In this document: piece after piece, positions 53,591 to 62,040 of the stretch
Numbering within the stretch: position 1 is the stretch's first letter
Layout of the letters: the number at the start of each line of letters is the position of its first letter
NCBI RefSeq assembly: GCF_009905725.1
Contig: NZ_JAAAKV010000007.1
Coordinates: forward strand, 248,001 to 312,000
DNA length: 64,000 nucleotides
DNA from: Emticicia sp. CRIBPO
Lineage (GTDB): Bacteria; Bacteroidota; Bacteroidia; Cytophagales; Spirosomataceae
Direction: 5' to 3'
The notes under the pieces: generated by a model
Seen by the model: the letters and a program-made list of their open reading frames with translations, nothing else
What the model was told of the DNA's origin: nothing
The model's database searches: none
Position numbers and translations under genes: made by a program

Positions 53591-53754
53591 AATGGGGGCT
53601 TGATTGGTTACTTTAATAAAAGTAGAGATTTTATTTTTTACTTATTAAAAAAATTAAAAAATGTTCTTGATAATTCCATCCGGCTGCAGAATTTAAATTC
53701 GCACGGCTCTTCTAAAAAAGAGCCCCGGATTCTCCCCCGTGTGCTTTTCCTTTC

Positions 53755-53762
53755 TATCTTTG
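53755..53762 (+). promoter_or_regulatory. -7 element for the HIT gene
   Basis: TATCTTTG matches TAnnTTTG, 25 bases before the start codon. A small palindrome (GGCTCTT/AAGAGCC, 53705-53724) lies about 30 bases upstream. Confidence 0.5.
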
Positions 53763-53787
53763 GGATAGCAAAACACCTTCGAAAAAA

Positions 53788-54177
53788 ATGGCATCAATAT
53801 TCACTAAAATAGTTAACGGAGAGATTCCGTCCTATAAAATCGCGGAAGATGAAAGATTCTTCGCTTTCCTGGATGTATTTCCCTGTGCACCGGGCCACAC
53901 CATGGTTATTCCCAAACAGGAAATTGATTATCTGTTCGATCTGGACGACGAGCATTATGCCGGACTGATGGCTTTTGCCAAAAAAATTGAACCTGCGATC
54001 AGAAAAGCCGTGCCTTGTAAGAGAGTAGGGGTTGCCGTGATCGGCCTGGAGGTTCCGCATGCCCATGTGCACCTTATCCCGATGAATAGCATGGCCGATA
54101 TGAACTTCAACTCGAAGATAAAAATGAGTCCGGAAGAACTATCTGAGATCGCGGAAAAGATAAAAGCCAACCTTTAG
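53788..54177 (+). CDS. HIT-family nucleotide hydrolase
   Basis: The 129-residue protein is a histidine-triad enzyme of the Hint branch, hydrolysing nucleoside phosphoramidates or similar. The triad HAHVH (91-95) follows VPHAHVHLIPM, and the start SIFTKIVNGEIPSYKI is typical. It is convergent with gpsA, 11 bases away. Confidence 0.93.
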   Translation: MASIFTKIVNGEIPSYKIAEDERFFAFLDVFPCAPGHTMVIPKQEIDYLFDLDDEHYAGLMAFAKKIEPAIRKAVPCKRVGVAVIGLEVPHAHVHLIPMNSMADMNFNSKIKMSPEELSEIAEKIKANL

Positions 54178-54188
54178 GCCACCCGTGT

Positions 54189-55175
54189 CTATTTCAGCTC
54201 CTTTTTGAGTATTTCAAACTCTTTGTGCAAAGGCTGGTTATTGTATAGGATCTGGTAGGCAAAATTGGTAATCGGCATATCTACTTTGAGTTTTTTATTG
54301 ATCTCAAAAATGGATTTTACAGCATAATACCCTTCTGCTATCATATTCATTTCTATCTGGGCGGTTTTGATGCTGTAGCCCCTGCCTATCATGTTACCGA
54401 ACGTCCGGTTACGGCTAAACTGAGAGTAGGCTGTCACCAGCAGATCACCCAGGTAAGCAGACGCATTCACAGACCTTTCGAGCGGGGCAATTTTGGTGAG
54501 AAAACGCTCGATTTCGAGCATGGCGTTAGATACCATGACCGCCTGGAAGTTATCGCCCGCCCCCAACCCATGCGTGATACCGCAGGCCAATGCCACGATG
54601 TTTTTCATGACCGCAGAATATTCCACCCCCACGAGGTCGTTGAGAGCCGAGGTCCTGACGAAACGGCATTTCATCATTTCCGCAAAAGTCTTCGACAATT
54701 CGTTCCCCGGAGAGGCAATGGTCAGGTAAGATTGTTTTTCCAGGGCCACTTCTTCTGCATGGCAAGGCCCGGCTATGGCCCCGATGTTTTGCGGAGCTAC
54801 TTCAAAAACCGTTTCCATCCAGTCTGTAACGAGCTGGTGTTTTTCGGGTATCATCCCCTTTATGGCAGATACCACCTTCTTGTTTTTGAGATGGCTGGCA
54901 TCAATGGTTTTCAAGGCATCCTGGATAAAAGCGGAAGGGACCGCCAGAATAACCCATTCTGTATTTTTAAGTGCTTCTTTAAGGTTATGATAGGGCTTAA
55001 CCTTAGACGGATGCAACTCCACGCTGCTCAGGTATTGCGGGTTATGGTGGTGTTTTTTAATGTGATCCACATCTGCCTGGTCACGGAGCCACCATTTTAT
55101 TTTGACATTTTTTTCACTCAAAATCTTGATGATGGCTGTTGCCCAGCTTCCTCCTCCTATGACTGTTATGCTCAT
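54189..55175 (-). CDS. gpsA: Glycerol-3-phosphate dehydrogenase [NAD(P)+]
   Basis: The 328-residue enzyme makes sn-glycerol 3-phosphate for phospholipids. The Rossmann start VIGGGSWATAI (about 5-15), the VSAIKGM segment (about 107-113, catalytic Lys region), GPCHAEEV (about 136-143) and EYSAVMKNIVALACGI (about 185-200) are characteristic. It is the first ordinary gene after the fibre cluster; a -7 element precedes it, so it is transcribed separately. Confidence 0.95.
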   Translation of the reverse strand: MSITVIGGGSWATAIIKILSEKNVKIKWWLRDQADVDHIKKHHHNPQYLSSVELHPSKVKPYHNLKEALKNTEWVILAVPSAFIQDALKTIDASHLKNKKVVSAIKGMIPEKHQLVTDWMETVFEVAPQNIGAIAGPCHAEEVALEKQSYLTIASPGNELSKTFAEMMKCRFVRTSALNDLVGVEYSAVMKNIVALACGITHGLGAGDNFQAVMVSNAMLEIERFLTKIAPLERSVNASAYLGDLLVTAYSQFSRNRTFGNMIGRGYSIKTAQIEMNMIAEGYYAVKSIFEINKKLKVDMPITNFAYQILYNNQPLHKEFEILKKELK

Positions 55176-55218
55176 GTTTGCTGAATTATGAAAACAGAAA
55201 TTATTAATCTCTATGAAG

Positions 55219-55226
55219 CAAAAATA
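55219..55226 (-). promoter_or_regulatory. -7 element for gpsA
   Basis: On the minus strand this reads TATTTTTG, 44 bases before the gpsA start. It separates gpsA transcription from the fibre cluster upstream. Confidence 0.45.
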
Positions 55227-55346
55227 TGGAAAACATTATGGAATTACTAACACCTAGCCCGCAGAAAGCACAAATCAAAAAAGACGGAAGATATCAAAAA
55301 TCAGGTAAAGCAGAACCTGCCTGCCGGTATATATGGTTTGTAAATC

Positions 55347-55862
55347 CTAATCATCTGCCAGGGTGTAGGTAATGGTGGTGGTGTAATTGGCCACCGGCAC
55401 CTCCACTGAAACACCCGTGATCTGATACTGTAGCGGAATGCCTGTCCGGGGAGTAGTACCGAAATTGTTGCCTTCAAAAAAATACTGATCTCCTGCCGTA
55501 ATTTGCAGAAAGGCATCCCCTCCGAAAATATTGCTTACTCCTAATAAACTTGACCCTCCGCCGGCACCATCGCCTGTCCTGCGGACCCATAATTCCAGAC
55601 CTGCTGTATTCCAGTTAGGTCCAGAATCCGTCCTCCTGACATATACGGTATAATGGTTGGCGAATAAGCCCAGAATAACACTGGGGATCGAAACGCTCAC
55701 CAAAGTCTGATTAGCCACACTTTGAATTGTAGTCGACGCATAATTATTCCCCGCTTCTGTAATGACAGAAACAACCGGAGTCCAGGAGCCTGTGGCGGTA
55801 ATCGTCTGAGCCTGGCCTCCAAAAGAGGAAATCAGCAAAATTATTAAAATGAATTTTCTCAT
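55347..55862 (-). CDS. Secreted subunit-like protein, type B, copy 1
   Basis: The 171-residue protein has a signal peptide (to about residue 19, QAQ) and then a beta-sandwich-like sequence: SWTPVVSVITEAGNNY near the start, YTVYVRRTDSGPNWNTAG in the middle and a final strand YTTTITYTLADD. It is a paralogue of the 182-residue protein at 60965. The alternating final strand and alternating N-terminus resemble fibre subunits joined by strand exchange. It is last in its operon, the place of minor or tip subunits in chaperone-usher operons. No family was recognised. Confidence 0.7.
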   Translation of the reverse strand: MRKFILIILLISSFGGQAQTITATGSWTPVVSVITEAGNNYASTTIQSVANQTLVSVSIPSVILGLFANHYTVYVRRTDSGPNWNTAGLELWVRRTGDGAGGGSSLLGVSNIFGGDAFLQITAGDQYFFEGNNFGTTPRTGIPLQYQITGVSVEVPVANYTTTITYTLADD

Positions 55863-55870
55863 AGATCGTC

Positions 55871-56392
55871 TCAGTTATCGGCCAGGGTATATAAAACCGA
55901 AAAGGTATAGGTGCCGCTTTTCAGAAGATTGTACGTCTGAATATCAAGCGAATACGTAAGATTAAATCCGAAACCCGAGCCTGAGCCGGTATATCCGCCG
56001 CCGATGCCATTGATAATGGTCTGGGCCGTTGTACTGAGAAACAAAGGCGTGACGGGTGTTCCCCTGGCCCCGGACCCTCCAGATACCGTGGCTGTGGCCA
56101 GTCTCAATCTGACTCCGGCGGGCACCGTTCCTGAAATCTGGGCAGTTACCCGCCTGGTAAGCCCTGTCGTAACCGCGGAGCTTATGTTGATCCATTTCGA
56201 ATTATTGGTGGAACTGCTTCCCAGGATATTGCCGGCTTCTGCAGGAGCCGTGAAATTCAAGGCTACCGATCCTGCCGGTTCAACATCCAGCAAAGCCACA
56301 GCAGGCAGGTTGATACCCACAGAAACTGAAGCCGACTGGCCGCAGACCAAAAAAGAGAAAAGGCATAAGCACACAAAAAGACAGTATCTCAT
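55871..56392 (-). CDS. Secreted subunit-like protein, type A, copy 1
   Basis: The 173-residue protein has a signal peptide (MRYCLFVCLCLFSFLVCGQ) and a mature beta-rich domain. It opens with the alternating strand SVSVGINLPAVALLDVEP, continues with ALNFTAPAEAGNILGSSSTNNSKWIN, and ends in TYTFSVLYTLADN. It is a close paralogue of the protein at 61513 and more distantly of the one at 60021. The shared motif (LNF-x-x-P-x-EAGN) defines a family that loosely resembles DUF4402-type pilin-like proteins. Its ATG overlaps the stop of the barrel gene by four bases. Confidence 0.72.
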   Translation of the reverse strand: MRYCLFVCLCLFSFLVCGQSASVSVGINLPAVALLDVEPAGSVALNFTAPAEAGNILGSSSTNNSKWINISSAVTTGLTRRVTAQISGTVPAGVRLRLATATVSGGSGARGTPVTPLFLSTTAQTIINGIGGGYTGSGSGFGFNLTYSLDIQTYNLLKSGTYTFSVLYTLADN

Positions 56393-59091
56393 TTTTTTAA
56401 GCTTATTTGAAAACTTTCATCTGAAAAATATATTTTACGCTCTTTGGGATACACCGTGAAACTGAGGGAGTTAAGTTTTCCCGACTCTATGACAACATTC
56501 TGCAAGGGGTTTCTGACTTCAAACTGGTTTTGGTGCCCGTGAACAGAGACCTGCACCTGCCATTGCCCCGGTTGCATTTCCTTGAATGAAAACACGCCCT
56601 TGTCATTGACCTGTGTCATGAAGCTTTCATGCTCATTGAATAACCTGACCAGCACTATGGTTTTCTGATGGCCGACGGTCATACTGTCCCCGGTTTGAAA
56701 CAAGACTTTCCCCGTAACGCCACCTGCCACAACCAACGGAATAGAAATATCATTGACATTTTTAGCCGCCACTTCCATCGGGGTCTTCACTGCGGTGATG
56801 GTTCCGGTATTGACCGTCGACTTATCGATGGTTACATAGTATTTATCCGGAGGAAGGTCATTAAAATAGAAGTTCCCATTGGCATCAGTCAGAAACTTCT
56901 TATCTCCAAGGATGACCAGGATTCCTGATTTTCTCATGTCTGCATTTCCTGATATGCTTCCCCGGATTGAGCCGAGGTTTTTGTTTTTTGCCAGGGGTAG
57001 ATTCAGTTTCAAAGCATATTTAACCATGAAATACAATGTGTTTTCGTTGCCCTGGATATAGTTGGGCAGAAATACCCTCCCGGCTGCTACACTGAGCCGG
57101 TGATGTTTCAGGTTAAGTTCTGCCGTCAGATCCAGGTAGCTTCTCCTTTGAATCAGCTCATCCGGAGCATAGTTGTTCCGGTAAGAAAAATTGGCATTGA
57201 AGACATTCGATATCTGCATCCGGCTTGTGCCTCCGTAATAATAATAGTTGGTCAGCTGCGTGTTGTTGCTGAATTTGGCGTTTCTCTGGTACTCAAAAAA
57301 GCCTCCTATCCAAAGCCATCTGAAGGTTCTGACCTGGGGCTGGATAACCGACCTTATGCTCTGTGTGTATTTTACATCATCATTGACCGACAATAAATTG
57401 CGGGCGATTCCATAACGGTTTTCAGCCCAGAGCTGAAACCTCTCTGCTGTGACCAGGTAGGCCAGCCGGCCATGCTTTTCCTTATAATAGAATTGTTTTA
57501 TTTCCTGCCGGTCTTCTTTCTCTTCAATATGGTAACTTAAGATGAGCCGGTGATAGGTGGCCATGTCATAATTCAGCAAAAAGCTGTTGCTCGAATAATA
57601 CGGCGACGTATTTAAAGCATAGGTGTCAAAACTGGGATTGACCCTGGTAAAATTGCTCTGAACACCAAGACTCACTTTTTTGAAAACATAGTAATTGAGT
57701 GTGTTGACCGCCTGCCAGCTGTTGTGATAAAACCCATAGAAATTCTTCCCGGCATAAACCAGGTCGCTGGTAAGCTGGATTCTTTTGTGGTGAAGGTAAA
57801 CCCGGTTAAAAACACCCCAATCACTTTTCCGGTTGGCATGGGAAGTTGCTAATTCGGTATTGATCATGAATGCCCTGTTTCTAAACAGCGTTGACAAACC
57901 CACCATTTTTGCATCAAACCACTGACCATTGAACTTTACATTCTTTGAAAGAAAATCTGCCGAAAACATGAGGTTATCTTTCGGTTTAAAATAGAACCGG
58001 CCTCCGTAAGTACCTTTCTGATTGGGATAAAACCTGGGTTGGAGATAAAAAGCACTCAGGCCTGTTTTTGCTATTTTCTGGTCAATCCGAAAGCCTCTCC
58101 CGTATCTCCCGAATTCCATCAGGTTGTTAAAGGCCAGCAAATAATCGCCGACGGAAATCTGGGTGCTCTTTTTAAAAGAATAATTAAGAGAGTACTGATC
58201 ATAACTACCGATGGCTGGCAGGTTGATCTGGTTCGGGCCATGCACGGTAAAATCAAGGTAATGCTTTTGTTTAAAATCCAGGAATCCGTGCCCCCTGAAA
58301 TCATACTGGACAGAAGAACTGGCTTTTTGCCTTATGTTGAAATGGCTGTACCACATCCCGGCCTCCACCGGAAAACGCAGATACGGGTCACTTTTCTTGT
58401 TGTTACTGGAATAAACAGGAACAGAAAGAAAATTCGAAACCGGGTTGGCAGAATCTTTAAGAACCACAAACAAATCATTCGACATCAGCCAGTAATTGCT
58501 TTGGGTTCTGGGCACCACCTGGCTGACCCTGACCTGGATACTTTTGAGGGGTTCCAGTAGCAGGGAATCATTTTTTAACCGGATTTTGCCCTTGCTGGTA
58601 TTGACCATGATTTTCTCCGGCTTGTTCCCCAGGTTTTGGATGAGGTAATTCAAATGCAGGCTGTCACCCTCTCTGACATACTCGTAAGAAGACAAAGGGA
58701 TGATTTCTACCTTGCGGACGGTTGTGACTTTTATCCCGGTTGTTTTAATCCCCTGTAAAGCACCACCGTCAGAGATTTTAAAAGTAAGCGGGTAGTCTTC
58801 TGAAATGGCATTTAGAGGTGTAGCAATGGTGTAAACATATCTTAATGAGGCATTATCCACTTCATATTTACGGGAAAGGATAATTTGCCAGTTTTCAGGA
58901 ACCTGCAGAGACGCTGTGATATGTTCAAGGGATAAGCCCTGCTTTTCAACTTCAAAAAACAGGGTGAAATGCCCTCCCGGTTTAACATTCTGCGGAGGGT
59001 TTAATACTTTTATGTTGAGTTCCTTCTGGCCGTAGCTCCGGGTAAAACAAAAAGTAATGAGGGTCAATATGAAAATTGTGGCAATCTTCAA
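56389..59091 (-). CDS. Usher-like outer-membrane beta-barrel protein, copy 1
   Basis: The 900-residue protein has a signal peptide (about 1-21), two N-terminal Ig-like segments (about 25-115 and 120-215), a long central region (about 225-700) with alternating, aromatic-rich strands typical of a large outer-membrane barrel, and two C-terminal carboxypeptidase-regulatory-like beta domains (about 705-785, with TDANGNFYFNDLPPDKYYV, and 790-890, with GVFSFKEMQPGQWQV). N-domain, barrel and two C-domains is the order of fimbrial ushers, especially the CS1/alpha type, and the length fits. TTG at 59091 is the only plausible start. It sits between a chaperone-like gene and two subunit-like genes. Confidence 0.65.
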   Translation of the reverse strand: MKIATIFILTLITFCFTRSYGQKELNIKVLNPPQNVKPGGHFTLFFEVEKQGLSLEHITASLQVPENWQIILSRKYEVDNASLRYVYTIATPLNAISEDYPLTFKISDGGALQGIKTTGIKVTTVRKVEIIPLSSYEYVREGDSLHLNYLIQNLGNKPEKIMVNTSKGKIRLKNDSLLLEPLKSIQVRVSQVVPRTQSNYWLMSNDLFVVLKDSANPVSNFLSVPVYSSNNKKSDPYLRFPVEAGMWYSHFNIRQKASSSVQYDFRGHGFLDFKQKHYLDFTVHGPNQINLPAIGSYDQYSLNYSFKKSTQISVGDYLLAFNNLMEFGRYGRGFRIDQKIAKTGLSAFYLQPRFYPNQKGTYGGRFYFKPKDNLMFSADFLSKNVKFNGQWFDAKMVGLSTLFRNRAFMINTELATSHANRKSDWGVFNRVYLHHKRIQLTSDLVYAGKNFYGFYHNSWQAVNTLNYYVFKKVSLGVQSNFTRVNPSFDTYALNTSPYYSSNSFLLNYDMATYHRLILSYHIEEKEDRQEIKQFYYKEKHGRLAYLVTAERFQLWAENRYGIARNLLSVNDDVKYTQSIRSVIQPQVRTFRWLWIGGFFEYQRNAKFSNNTQLTNYYYYGGTSRMQISNVFNANFSYRNNYAPDELIQRRSYLDLTAELNLKHHRLSVAAGRVFLPNYIQGNENTLYFMVKYALKLNLPLAKNKNLGSIRGSISGNADMRKSGILVILGDKKFLTDANGNFYFNDLPPDKYYVTIDKSTVNTGTITAVKTPMEVAAKNVNDISIPLVVAGGVTGKVLFQTGDSMTVGHQKTIVLVRLFNEHESFMTQVNDKGVFSFKEMQPGQWQVQVSVHGHQNQFEVRNPLQNVVIESGKLNSLSFTVYPKERKIYFSDESFQISLKK

Positions 59092-59166
59092 AACAGATGC
59101 TGTGTATGTTAATTTTAAAATTTTGGGGTAGAGTCCTGTTTTTTACTGTCCGGATACAGTTCTTTT

Positions 59167-59940
59167 TTAATTGATATCCAGGTTTATGTTGGCCCCGTAC
59201 AGGTCTTTGCCATTGTCGGCAATCAAAACCCCTTCGTATTTTCCTTTAGCCAGGTCTTTGACCACCAGCTCAAACTCCGTGCATTTTTCAGGGTAAATCC
59301 TCCGGAGAATCGTTTCTGCAGTTTTGATCTTTTTCCCGCCGGCATCGTAAATCTCGATGCTCAGTTTGGCAGGAGCCACAAAAATGCCGTTGTTTTTGAG
59401 CTTGACATGTAACGTCTGGGAGACGCTGTCTTTCGGAACGATTTTCATCTGTTCAAAACCTATCTTCGGATTTTCAAGGGTTCCGGCATGAGCCACCACC
59501 AGGATAGCATACCTCACCTTGGAGTCAATTTTGACTCCGTTTTCAACATCCTCCTTAATGGGGTCTGCCCCTTCAATCATGATGACCGACCAGTAGGATC
59601 CTTTAAGGTCTTTCGGAAGAGTGATGGTGTAGGCTATATCATATATCTCATTGCCTTCCAAAACCTTCTCGTCAATGTTGGTTTTTATCCAGGTTCCCAA
59701 TGAACGGTCATGGCTGTTTACCTTAGCATAATCAATGGGTTTATCACAGGAAACCATCAGGTCTTCATGATAGATCATAATCCTGGCTTCTTTTTTTCCA
59801 TTATTCTGCACTTTGATTTTACCGCTGACAACCACCCCTCCGGCATTTTCGTGGGTATGACTCAAGCCATTTAAAATCACTATCCCCGCAAAAGAAGGAA
59901 AGCATGACATAAGCACTAATATAAGTCCTGACAATCTCAT
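59167..59940 (-). CDS. Periplasmic chaperone-like protein, two Ig-like domains
   Basis: The 257-residue protein has a signal peptide (about 1-18) and two beta-sandwich domains: domain 1 (about 19-155) with VVVSGKIKVQNNGKKEARIMIYHEDL near its start, and domain 2 (about 158-257) with TLHVKLKNNGIFVAPAKLSIEIYDAGG. Length, two-domain layout and the pattern 'strand, Asn-Asn-Gly, strand' resemble PapD-like pilus chaperones. The conserved Arg/Lys anchor of PapD cannot be assigned by eye. It lies 75 bases before the barrel gene and after the major subunit gene, the classical position. Confidence 0.6.
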   Translation of the reverse strand: MRLSGLILVLMSCFPSFAGIVILNGLSHTHENAGGVVVSGKIKVQNNGKKEARIMIYHEDLMVSCDKPIDYAKVNSHDRSLGTWIKTNIDEKVLEGNEIYDIAYTITLPKDLKGSYWSVIMIEGADPIKEDVENGVKIDSKVRYAILVVAHAGTLENPKIGFEQMKIVPKDSVSQTLHVKLKNNGIFVAPAKLSIEIYDAGGKKIKTAETILRRIYPEKCTEFELVVKDLAKGKYEGVLIADNGKDLYGANINLDIN

Positions 59941-60020
59941 ACCGTCATTTTGAAAGATTAAGCAAAGTATTTAAAACACAGGGGATCAAAGGGTTAATCC
60001 TTCGCTCCCCTTATGCCGGT

Positions 60021-60599
60021 TTAATTTGCAGACAAAGTGTAAGTTACTGTAACCGTCGACGTTCCGCTTACAAGGCTGCTGTAGGTGGCAGCAGAAGTTA
60101 AGCTGACCGCATAAGTCAATTGATGTCCTTTACTCACCCCGGTATCTGTCCAGCTGCTGCCCACACCTGTGATCAGGTTTTGGTCTGTGGTAGTCAGCGT
60201 CACTCCGGCTGCAACAGGCACACCCTTGGTACCTGCTCCGGCACCGGCATCCGCACCGGCTGTCACTTTGATATCCACACCGGGAATAAGGGCACTTGTT
60301 TTAACCGATACGGTACGGGACGCATCAACACCTGTCGGCTCAACAATCGAAGAATAGTTTAACCAAAGGGTCGTATTATTTACGGGGGCAGTGATCGGAT
60401 TTCCCGCCTCGGTAGGAGCGACGAAGTTCATCGTCAGGTTTTTACTTGTTGACAGCTCAAGATCCAGAATCGCGACTTCCGGAATGGTGATGGACACCGT
60501 GTGGTTATCCGTCTTGGTATCCTGTCCGAAAGAAGAACCAAGTCCTAAGCCTATAAAGCAAACAAGTGCAAAAGATAATTTTTGAAAGACTCTTTTCAT
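60021..60599 (-). CDS. Secreted subunit-like protein, type C (candidate major subunit)
   Basis: The 192-residue protein has a signal peptide (about 1-26, ending SSFGQ) and a beta-rich mature domain opening with HTVSITIPEVAILDLEL and LTMNFVAPTEAGNPI (the same EAGN motif as type A) and ending in TSTVTVTYTLSAN. Glycine/alanine-rich loop ADAGAGAGTKG lies in the middle (about 115-125). It is first in the operon, behind a 365-base gene-free region, where major pilins lie in chaperone-usher operons. Confidence 0.7.
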   Translation of the reverse strand: MKRVFQKLSFALVCFIGLGLGSSFGQDTKTDNHTVSITIPEVAILDLELSTSKNLTMNFVAPTEAGNPITAPVNNTTLWLNYSSIVEPTGVDASRTVSVKTSALIPGVDIKVTAGADAGAGAGTKGVPVAAGVTLTTTDQNLITGVGSSWTDTGVSKGHQLTYAVSLTSAATYSSLVSGTSTVTVTYTLSAN

Positions 60600-60964
60600 T
60601 TTTGGTTTTTTAATTTAATTGTTTTTTAAAAACTTACACCTTGTGTATGTTTTAGACTTTCATTTTAAAAAAAGTCACATCTTTGAAAAAAAATTATTGC
60701 CGCTCTTTTTCCAGGTCTTTTTTGACGCTGTTCAGAGGGCCGGAAATGCAGAAAAACAAAAATGAAACGCAAGACTTTCAGGCTTATAACTTCTTGACAA
60801 AATGAAGGTTACGAATAAGAAAAGGAGAGAAGGAAGATTGAAGAATGATAATTTGAATCTTGTGGAGGCCAATTCTTAAGGAATAATAAAAGGTCACATG
60901 CTTTCTGTCAGACACTTCCGCGAAAGGCCCTGAAGGCGGGTTTTAAGTTCAGCAAAAAATATTC
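60600..60964. promoter_or_regulatory. Gene-free region upstream of the fibre operon
   Basis: This 365-base AT-rich stretch holds no gene. It contains a TACAC-CTT-GTGTA palindrome (60635-60647), close to the type C gene, and the short text CATACACA also occurs before the usher-like gene. A clear TAnnTTTG element on the minus strand was not found, so the operon may use an unusual promoter. Confidence 0.4.
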
Positions 60965-61513
60965 TCAGTTGTCGACCAGCGTGTAGGTGATGGTGGTAGA
61001 ATAGGTTGCCGCCGGCACCAGGACGGAAACCCCTGTGATCTGGTATTGTATCGGGATGCCGGACCTGGTGCTGTTCCCGAAGTTGTATCCATCAAAAAAC
61101 TGAACATCAGATGTTGTTATTTGCTGATAGGTCAGGCCGTTATTGATAGCACTTGGCACTAATAGCAGGCTGGTACCCCCACCTGTACCGCTACCTGTCC
61201 TTTTTACGAAAAGCTGTAATCCGGCAGTATTCCAGTTTGGACCGGAATCTGTTCTTTTGACCCAAACCTGGTAGTTGTTTGCAAATGAAATGATAAAAAG
61301 AAGATCCTGCGGAGGCATAGAGACGGATATCAGCGTTTGGTTCGCAGCACTCTCCAGGGTACTGGAAGCGTAATTGTTTCCTGCCTCTGTGATGGCCGTT
61401 ACCGAAGGAGTCCACGAACCTGAAGCTGATATGCTCTGGGCCCTTAATGCGTTACAAAACGTAAGTATTAAGGCTAAAATAATCCATTTCAATATCTCTG
61501 GTTTTAATTTCAT
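60965..61513 (-). CDS. Secreted subunit-like protein, type B, copy 2
   Basis: The 182-residue protein is the paralogue of the protein at 55347: signal peptide to about residue 26, SWTPSVTAITEAGNNYAS at the mature start, VWVKRTDSGPNWNTAGLQLF in the middle and a final strand TYSTTITYTLVDN. The shared RTDSGPNWNTAG motif is almost identical. It starts at the last base of the type A copy 2 gene, so the two are translationally coupled. Confidence 0.72.
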   Translation of the reverse strand: MKLKPEILKWIILALILTFCNALRAQSISASGSWTPSVTAITEAGNNYASSTLESAANQTLISVSMPPQDLLFIISFANNYQVWVKRTDSGPNWNTAGLQLFVKRTGSGTGGGTSLLLVPSAINNGLTYQQITTSDVQFFDGYNFGNSTRSGIPIQYQITGVSVLVPAATYSTTITYTLVDN

Positions 61514-62040
61514 CAGTTATCAGCTAGGGTATAAACGACCGAAAATGTATAAGCTCCGCTTTTCAGGAGGTTGTAAGTCTGGATATCGAGCGAATAAGTC
61601 AGATTAAAGCCATTCGTGTTTCCCGTTCCGGTGTATCCGCCGCCAATTCCATTGATAAGGATCTGGTCAGATGTGGTCAGAAATAAAGCAGAACCTGGCG
61701 TACCCCTGGTTCCGGCCCCGCTACCGGCCACCGAAGCAGCAGACACCCTCAGTCTGACCCCGGCGGGTGCCGTGCCTGATATCCGGGCGGTTATTTTCCT
61801 GGTCACGCCTGACGCCACTGCTGATGTTATGTTGATCCATTTCGAATTATTGGTGGAGCTGCTCCCCAGGATATTTCCGGCCTCCGATGGCGATGTGAAA
61901 TTTAAAGAAACAGAACCTGAGGGTTCAATATCCAGTAAAGCCACAGAAGGCAAGGTCACACCTGCGGAAACAGAAGAAGACATCTGTCCGTAAGTAAGGC
62001 TCATCGCCGGGTATAAAAGAATAAACAGCAGGAATCTCAT
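61513..62040 (-). CDS. Secreted subunit-like protein, type A, copy 2
   Basis: The 175-residue protein parallels the type A copy 1 protein through most of its length: signal peptide MRFLLFILLYPAMSLTYGQ, SVSAGVTLPSVALLDIEP, EAGNILGSSSTNNSKWIN, and the final AYTFSVVYTLADN. The strongest conservation is in the EAGN-to-KWIN stretch. Its ATG overlaps the stop codon of the upstream usher-like gene by four bases. Confidence 0.73.
   Translation of the reverse strand: MRFLLFILLYPAMSLTYGQMSSSVSAGVTLPSVALLDIEPSGSVSLNFTSPSEAGNILGSSSTNNSKWINITSAVASGVTRKITARISGTAPAGVRLRVSAASVAGSGAGTRGTPGSALFLTTSDQILINGIGGGYTGTGNTNGFNLTYSLDIQTYNLLKSGAYTFSVVYTLADN

Noticed and set aside
55301-55346. Short CAGGT/ACCTG hairpin after the type B copy 1 gene
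   Set aside because: The five-base stem and weak T run are not enough for a confident terminator of the fibre operon.
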